DNA of 64,000 nt, taken from positions 1,178,001-1,242,000 of the forward strand of contig NZ_JAJSLX010000001.1 of NCBI RefSeq assembly GCF_021290925.1. Direction: 5' to 3'. The number at the start of each line of letters is the position of its first letter. Within the stretch, counting starts at the first letter, position 1. The stretch is from Sessilibacter corallicola. Its GTDB lineage: Bacteria > Pseudomonadota > Gammaproteobacteria > Pseudomonadales > Cellvibrionaceae. Under the pieces are notes generated by a model. That model searched no databases. It was given only the letters and a program-made list of their open reading frames with translations, and had not been told where the DNA came from. A program made the position numbers and the translations under genes. Shown piece after piece: positions 58,861 through 64,000 of the stretch.

Positions 58861-60324
58861 TCAAGCATCACTCACTATATTTTTTTCAAGTTTTGTTTTG
58901 TCTGATTTATAGCGAATCCATATTAACGCCGCACTAGAAAAGACAAAGGCAACGAGAATAGCGATGGTCGCTGATACTGCGGGATTGGCAACACCAAAGA
59001 ACAAATTAAGCGATAGGTGAATAATCAGCGCGCCCACAGCCGGAATTGCCACAACCCATACCGGAAACTTATCTTTAATGAGTACACCGAACAGAATAGG
59101 CACCATAGACGCCGCCGCAAGCCCGTAAACCCCTTTTTGGGCAAACAAACCGATAAGCTGAGGGGGATTCCATGCCAACGCACCGGCAACAACACCCACG
59201 CCAATTAACACCCAGCGCGACATTTTTAACGCCTGATTGTGATTGCCAGTAATGGGCATAACAATGTCTTTGACCACCATCGCCGACAGCGACACCAAAA
59301 TACCATCAAGTGTGCTCATACCGGCTGCAAGCAGTGTGATGAATATGAAAGTCAGCGCGTATTGACCCAACTGAGAATCACTGAATTCAAACAATAAATA
59401 CTCTCTAACCACCAAATCTTGAGAGCTAATATCTAAGCCTGCAAGTTTTGCGTAGAAGCCAATGGCCAGCATTAAAGAGAAACAAAAGCCAACGACAAAT
59501 GTGGTTGCAATGAATTTTTTAATGTCTTTTTCTTTCTTCAGATACAGCACTTTCGTGAGAATATGAGGCTGTAACATCAGAGCAAATGTGACAACAAAAC
59601 CACTGACAAAGACCGAGAAAAAGCTGAAATAGAGTTCGCTGTCTGGATTAAAGACGGACGCGTAATTCTTACCAATTGCAGAAATTGACTCGATCACACC
59701 GGGTTCAAAGTGATGAAACCCTTCGATAAACAAGAACAACGCAATTAACAGCATCATTACGCCTTGCAACGTATTGGTGTAAGCGTGGGCGTAGGTTCCA
59801 CCCATTAATACGTAGGAAAAGACAAACAATAAAATAATAACAAGCGATGTTTTTTGATCGATTGGAAATAACCCAGTCATCAAATAACTACAGCCGACCA
59901 AAATCAACACCACAAAGGTGAGCGAAAGCAAGTTAATAAAAGCGAAAAATAGGCTTAGCTTTCTATTTTGGTAACGGTGATAAATCCAATCGGGAATTGT
60001 CAGCGCTTGGTTTTTATTGCCCAACTTCAAAAATCCATGACTTAAAATACAAAAAGCCGCTAGAATTCCAAGGGAGGCTGCAACACCAAAATGCAAAAAC
60101 GCAGAGACACCGTGGACGTAGATAAATCCAGGGTTAATGACGAAGGTTGCGGTTGAGGCGACCGAAGCCGCAAGAGTGACTCCAATAAGATATGGACTCA
60201 TATCTTTATTGCCAATGGAGAACCCTTTTATGTCTTTGGTTCGGCGCATGCCAATCCAAGACAGCCAATAGATTACAACGATATAAAAGCCACACAAAAG
60301 ATACTTAAAAATCTCAGGAGTCAT
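58861..60324 (-). CDS. Sodium:solute symporter (SSS family)
   Basis: 487 aa with ~13 TM helices. SSS fold features: W-I-G-M-R-R-T-K-D at the first loop, A-A-S-V-A-S-T-A-T-F in TM2, and Y-T-N-T-L-Q-G-V in mid-protein. It imports an organic solute with Na+. The start is ATG 60324 with AAGGTG upstream; an in-frame GTG at 60336 is part of that site. The operator at 60363 lies directly upstream, so the gene is very probably repressed by the divergent TetR protein. Confidence 0.9.
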   Translation of the reverse strand: MTPEIFKYLLCGFYIVVIYWLSWIGMRRTKDIKGFSIGNKDMSPYLIGVTLAASVASTATFVINPGFIYVHGVSAFLHFGVAASLGILAAFCILSHGFLKLGNKNQALTIPDWIYHRYQNRKLSLFFAFINLLSLTFVVLILVGCSYLMTGLFPIDQKTSLVIILLFVFSYVLMGGTYAHAYTNTLQGVMMLLIALFLFIEGFHHFEPGVIESISAIGKNYASVFNPDSELYFSFFSVFVSGFVVTFALMLQPHILTKVLYLKKEKDIKKFIATTFVVGFCFSLMLAIGFYAKLAGLDISSQDLVVREYLLFEFSDSQLGQYALTFIFITLLAAGMSTLDGILVSLSAMVVKDIVMPITGNHNQALKMSRWVLIGVGVVAGALAWNPPQLIGLFAQKGVYGLAAASMVPILFGVLIKDKFPVWVVAIPAVGALIIHLSLNLFFGVANPAVSATIAILVAFVFSSAALIWIRYKSDKTKLEKNIVSDA

Positions 60325-60362
60325 TATTATTATCACCTTGCTGATTCTGTCAAACCACTATA

Positions 60363-60378
60363 TTCAACAAGTGTTGAA
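60363..60378. promoter_or_regulatory. TetR-type operator copy 3 at the symporter/tetR promoter
   Basis: TTCAACAAGTGTTGAA, the same palindrome as at 58810 and 58843 apart from its centre. It lies between the divergent symporter and TetR genes. Confidence 0.8.
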
Positions 60379-60438
60379 TTTGCAAGGATGGACGACTAGA
60401 TTTTATAGTATGCGAACGTACAAAATAGGGATACTAGA

Positions 60439-61089
60439 ATGACCAAAACCGCCGCATCCGAAAATAATCTTAAAGAAATCAATAAGAAAGATCGTATTTT
60501 AGATGCAGCAGAAGAGCTTTTCGCGCAACACGGATACGACGGCGTCACCATCCGGCAAATTGCAAAAGCTGCAGAAGTCGACGTTGCCTTGGCAAATTAT
60601 CACTTTGGTAAGAAGCTGGATTTGTTTCACGCCGTGTTTGACCGTCGCGCTCAACTTTTAAGCGATACCCGCCGCCAATTGTTACTCAGCGAACAAGATG
60701 CCCCTCAGACTCTTGAGCAAATCATCGAAGCTTTTTTGCTCCCATTGAAAATGGCCCAACAAACCGGCGATGCCGGATGGCGAAATTATCTAGCCCTTCT
60801 CGCGTATGTCATGACGTCTCCTGTGTGGAATAAAATCATGATGGATAAGGTGTTTGATAAACGCGTGCATGAATTCATTGAGGCACTGAAAAATGTATTG
60901 CCCAATGCCAACGAAGAAAAGCTCCACTGGTGTTATCACTACATGTCAGGAGCACTTGCCCTAACACTCGCGCAAACGGGCCGAATTGATCGTCTTTCAA
61001 TGGGTAAATGTGAATCGACTGATTTTGATACGGCTTATAAATTGATGGTGCCGTTTTTAGCCGAGGGCTTTAGAAAGGTATGCGGTTAA
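60439..61089 (+). CDS. TetR family repressor
   Basis: 216 aa. The HTH (~18-64) reads R-I-L-D-A-A-E-E-L-F-A-Q-H-G-Y-D-G-V-T, then A-N-Y-H-F-G-K-K. The C-terminal ligand-binding domain is all-helical. Divergent from the symporter with operator copy 3 between, the standard layout of a TetR autoregulator and its target. Likely relieved by the imported solute or its ester (inference). Confidence 0.92.
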   Translation: MTKTAASENNLKEINKKDRILDAAEELFAQHGYDGVTIRQIAKAAEVDVALANYHFGKKLDLFHAVFDRRAQLLSDTRRQLLLSEQDAPQTLEQIIEAFLLPLKMAQQTGDAGWRNYLALLAYVMTSPVWNKIMMDKVFDKRVHEFIEALKNVLPNANEEKLHWCYHYMSGALALTLAQTGRIDRLSMGKCESTDFDTAYKLMVPFLAEGFRKVCG

Positions 61090-61121
61090 CTCTACGATTA
61101 AACGAATCAACATTGAGGAGC

Positions 61122-61141
61122 CGAGGGGAATAATCCCCTCG
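61122..61141. terminator. Hairpin between tetR and TonB receptor 2
   Basis: A perfect 8-bp stem CGAGGGGA / TCCCCTCG lies between convergent genes, extended by an outer TTGAG / CTCAA pairing. Confidence 0.7.
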
Positions 61142-61163
61142 CTCAACGTCAATCTGTTAACCC

Positions 61164-63281
61164 TTAAAAAGAGAAGGAAACCCCAACGTAGGCAGAGCGA
61201 CCTTCACCCGGGGTGAAAACTCGCTGATTTCCCTCTGTGGATAAATTGGCAACGGTAGATACATTCGAAATAAATTCTTCGTCGGCAATGTTTTCAATAG
61301 AACCAAACACTTTTGTCGATGAATTAATATTCCAACCGGCGGTTAATCCCCAAAGTTGATAACCCGGCGCTTGAAAAGTGTTGGCGTAATCAACGTAAGC
61401 ACCGTTGGCAACATGACGCATATTTAATCCGGCGTACCAGGTTTCACCATGGTCGTAACGCAATTCTGCAACGTAGACAACCTCAGGAACACCCGCTAGT
61501 GTGTTATTACCGTTAACGGGATCGTCATCGAATTTAAAGTCGTTATAAGTCAGAATATTGCGCAGCCGTAAGTTGCCAGCATTGCCAACCAACCCACTGA
61601 GTAAATCAACGTCAATACCGATTTCTAAACCTTGGTGAATGGTGTCGCCCTGAGCGTTTTCGGTATTGGTAACGGTTGTACCGCCGAAGAAACCGGGTGC
61701 AGCAACATCAATAAATTCGTTTTCCACTTCACTTCGGTAAGCGGCAATATCCCACGCAATGGCTTTATAGAAACCGCGCGAACCAATTTCATAGGTTATC
61801 GATTCTTGGGCAAGCAGCTCGGTGAAAGGCAACGCACCGCCGGAGGTTAAATCGGTAATTCCCGGCGGCTCATAACCTTCACTGACATTGACGAAATACT
61901 GAATATTGTCTGATGGCGAATACAGCAAACCAATTCGAGTACTGAATTCGTCGTAACTGATTGAACCACTGTCATCTTCCACCGGTCCACCAGGGAAAGC
62001 AGGTTCAGCAAAAACATTTCGATTGGTGCGCTCACTGTCGACGTAATTAAAGCCCAGCACCAAATTCCAATGCTGGCTCAGCTTGGAATCCAATTGCGCA
62101 TAAATAACGGTGTTTTCAGCGTCTTGATCATCATCGCTCGACAACGCACCTTTTTCGCCGAGAATATTTTCATACACCTCTGCGTCGTTTTCACTCTGCG
62201 CGTGATTAATCCCAACGATCCATTGTTCGTCGAAACCGGCTAATGAAAATTCGCCGGAAACCTGCGTTGAAATTCCCCACTCCTCTTCCTCTTGATCAAT
62301 GATACCAACGAAAGGCGTTAAGGCATGGTCTAAGGTTCTTTTGGTAAACCAAGCCGCTGCTTCGATATCAACCTGACTCAGTGAAATAACGGTTCTGTTC
62401 GAGAGGCGGTAAACGTCTAAATTACGATCCTGATCATCGACAATATTGGTTTCGCGGGTTTGTTTCGGATTAGCCAAGGCATCTTCAAACGACAAACTGC
62501 CAGCGAGCTCAAAGTCGTCTTGCAGTGCGGTCACGAAAAAGCGCGTTTCAATATTATCGGCCAGAGAAAATCCGACGTTACCAAAGCTGTAAACACTGTC
62601 GACTTCAGCGTGACCTCGGAATCCGTCACTGTCTAATCTGGTGACCGCGCCATAGTAATCCACCTTACCGGTATCGCCCGAGGTACTGATGCTGCTTCTG
62701 GCGGTTTCAAACGAACCGGCTTCAACACGAACGGTGGTTCCGGCTTTACGGGTTTTTCCAGTTGGGGTGACAATATTGATGGCACCGCCCAAAGACGAGG
62801 AGCCGTAACGAAGGCCATTTGCGCCTTTGAACACCTCAATGTGTTGAATCGACAACGGATCGATTTCTTGGAATTCGGTAATGCCACTGGCACGAGAAAT
62901 CGGCACACCGTCGCGCAACACGGTTAAACCGCGACGCTCAAACGTAGCGTTCAAACCGGAGCCACGAATGGAAATTCTATTTTCACGCTGGGCGGAAGTA
63001 TCGGCAAAAACACCAGGGGTAAAAACCAAGGTATCGCCGATACTTTGGGTGAAATTATCTAAGAAGTCATCGGCAGCAACAAAACCAACACCCCCAGGAA
63101 TTTTTTTCAAATTCTCGATAGAAGCCTGCTCACTCACGGCGGTCAAACTGCCTTTTTGTTCAGCAGTGACAACGACTTCTTCTAATACCTGGCTGTGTTG
63201 GCCAAGACCTGCGGCTAATACCACACTGGATTGCGCCCCTAATGCCATTGCAATTAACGCAGCTGTCGTTCGATTTTTCAC
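61164..63281 (-). CDS. TonB-dependent outer-membrane receptor 2
   Basis: 705 aa. Signal peptide ~1-23; TonB-box region L-E-E-V-V-V-T-A-E; plug domain with I-E-V-F-K-G-A-N-G-L-R-Y-G-S-S-S-L-G-G; barrel ending G-V-S-F-S-F. The R-I-S-I-R-G-S-G motif and overall length resemble FecA/siderophore-type receptors, so iron-complex uptake is possible, but no clear Fur box was seen upstream. The next gene is a divergent FMN reductase. Confidence 0.92.
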   Translation of the reverse strand: MKNRTTAALIAMALGAQSSVVLAAGLGQHSQVLEEVVVTAEQKGSLTAVSEQASIENLKKIPGGVGFVAADDFLDNFTQSIGDTLVFTPGVFADTSAQRENRISIRGSGLNATFERRGLTVLRDGVPISRASGITEFQEIDPLSIQHIEVFKGANGLRYGSSSLGGAINIVTPTGKTRKAGTTVRVEAGSFETARSSISTSGDTGKVDYYGAVTRLDSDGFRGHAEVDSVYSFGNVGFSLADNIETRFFVTALQDDFELAGSLSFEDALANPKQTRETNIVDDQDRNLDVYRLSNRTVISLSQVDIEAAAWFTKRTLDHALTPFVGIIDQEEEEWGISTQVSGEFSLAGFDEQWIVGINHAQSENDAEVYENILGEKGALSSDDDQDAENTVIYAQLDSKLSQHWNLVLGFNYVDSERTNRNVFAEPAFPGGPVEDDSGSISYDEFSTRIGLLYSPSDNIQYFVNVSEGYEPPGITDLTSGGALPFTELLAQESITYEIGSRGFYKAIAWDIAAYRSEVENEFIDVAAPGFFGGTTVTNTENAQGDTIHQGLEIGIDVDLLSGLVGNAGNLRLRNILTYNDFKFDDDPVNGNNTLAGVPEVVYVAELRYDHGETWYAGLNMRHVANGAYVDYANTFQAPGYQLWGLTAGWNINSSTKVFGSIENIADEEFISNVSTVANLSTEGNQRVFTPGEGRSAYVGVSFSF

Positions 63282-63621
63282 AAAACCACCCTTAAACTCT
63301 GATTTAAAAATGCCAGTGATTTTAGGGTTTTACGCGGTATTTAAAATGTGACCAAATGTCGCATGCACGGACGTCTCCGTTGCTGGAAAAAACATTAAAC
63401 AGGTGTTTTATTTCAAAAACACTAAATTACTTTGAGCAATAGGTTAAGGAGCCGCCAATTAATAGTTATTAATCCATTCAGCCTAATAATGGTTTTAGGT
63501 ACTGATAGTTACTTGTCCCTCTATTTTTTCGATTCTATTTACCCATTTATTCGCATTTTATTTTCTTATCGACTCTTTATAATTCTTATTAACCTTCTTA
63601 TTTATTCTTTCGGTGATCAAT
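63282..63621. other. Divergent intergenic region
   Basis: About 340 bp, AT-rich, between TonB receptor 2 and the FMN reductase gene. It must hold both promoters. No recognisable operator. Confidence 0.5.
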
Positions 63622-64000
63622 ATGCGAAAAAAATTTCTGTTTTTGTCGGGTTCGACAAGAAAAGATTCGTTCAATACAACCTTGGCGCGCTATTGTGCTG
63701 AAGTAGCCAAAACACATGACGTTGACGTCGAATTTGTCGATCTTGCAGATTATCCAATGCCTATTTTTAATCAGGATCTTGAATCTGAAAGCGGCGCTCC
63801 AGAAACAGCAAAAGCACTGAAAGAAAAATTCGTTTCAGCAAATGGATTTTTAATTGCTTCTCCAGAATACAATTCAACCATCACTCCGGTTTTAAAAAAT
63901 ACCATTGATTGGCTATCGCGAAAATACGACGATTCAGAACCAAGGCTGGTGTGTTTTTCAGATAAAGCCGCAGCTATCGTTTCAACAGCATCTGGTGTTT
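63622..64000 (+). CDS. NADPH-dependent FMN reductase-like protein, 5' part
   Basis: Only the first 126 codons lie in the window. Flavodoxin-like fold: F-L-S-G-S-T-R-K-D-S-F-N-T (FMN phosphate loop), then S-P-E-Y-N-S-T-I-T-P-V-L-K-N-T-I-D-W, the hallmark of the ChrR/ArsH/azoreductase-type family. Reduces flavin or quinones with NAD(P)H. Confidence 0.9.
   Translation, partial: MRKKFLFLSGSTRKDSFNTTLARYCAEVAKTHDVDVEFVDLADYPMPIFNQDLESESGAPETAKALKEKFVSANGFLIASPEYNSTITPVLKNTIDWLSRKYDDSEPRLVCFSDKAAAIVSTASGV

Overview
The window comes from a Gram-negative gammaproteobacterium, most likely a marine member related to the Cellvibrionales/Pseudomonas-type lineages. Support: the conserved order hemE-gltD-gltB-damX-like-aroB-aroK-pilQPONM // ponA // rpmE // priA and, further on, ftsN-like-hslV-hslU-DUF971, which is the Pseudomonas-type order; a full type IV pilus alignment operon; outer-membrane TonB receptors; a secreted PHA-depolymerase-like esterase. 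No rRNA, tRNA, CRISPR array or insertion sequence was seen.

Layout. 1-5.3 kb: end of a sulfurtransferase, psd, a degenerate HD-GYP protein, hemE, gltD. 5.3-9.8 kb: gltB. 10-18.3 kb: SPOR/AAA protein, shikimate genes aroB and aroK, and pilQ-pilP-pilO-pilN-pilM, all on the minus strand, with ponA divergent. 21-26.3 kb: rpmE, priA, a peroxiredoxin-glutaredoxin fusion and a lipoamide-dehydrogenase-like flavoprotein. 26.3-39 kb: an accessory block placed between priA and the ftsN-like gene. 39.3-45.4 kb: core genes again (ftsN-like, hslVU behind a sigma-32-like promoter, DUF971, dgkA, a methyltransferase, a secreted nucleoside hydrolase). 45.4-49 kb: an AT-rich island of small genes with a SymE-like toxin, a BrnT/BrnA pair and decayed fragments. 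49-64 kb: a secreted S9 peptidase, GNAT, an ATP-grasp enzyme, the PHA-depolymerase-like esterase, an alpha/beta hydrolase, a TonB receptor, an SSS symporter and a TetR regulator with matching operators, a second TonB receptor, and the start of an FMN reductase.

The most interesting region is 26.3-39 kb, a refractile-body (R-body, reb) locus. Six proteins carry the RebB 'killing trait' sequence pattern: three are near-identical full-length copies and three are divergent. They sit in one direction behind an AraC-type regulator fused to a degenerate NtrC-like ATPase domain. Five further large genes follow in the same direction: a protein of unknown fold, a Gln-rich coiled coil, an HNH protein of the PtuB/TIGR02646 type, a possible pol-beta-fold nucleotidyltransferase, and a Cys/His-containing protein of unknown function. 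Divergent from the regulator are a membrane-anchored GH25 muramidase and a polytopic membrane protein whose reading frames overlap by four bases. R-bodies are known as coiled protein ribbons that unroll and breach membranes. Their linkage here to nuclease-like and nucleotidyltransferase-like proteins and to a possible lysis pair suggests an effector-bearing or defence-like R-body system. That interpretation is inference; RebB family membership is not in doubt.

In the 55-63 kb region, three copies of a 16-bp palindrome lie at the symporter/TetR divergent promoter and just past the symporter stop. This points to a small TetR-controlled uptake-and-hydrolysis regulon of unknown substrate.
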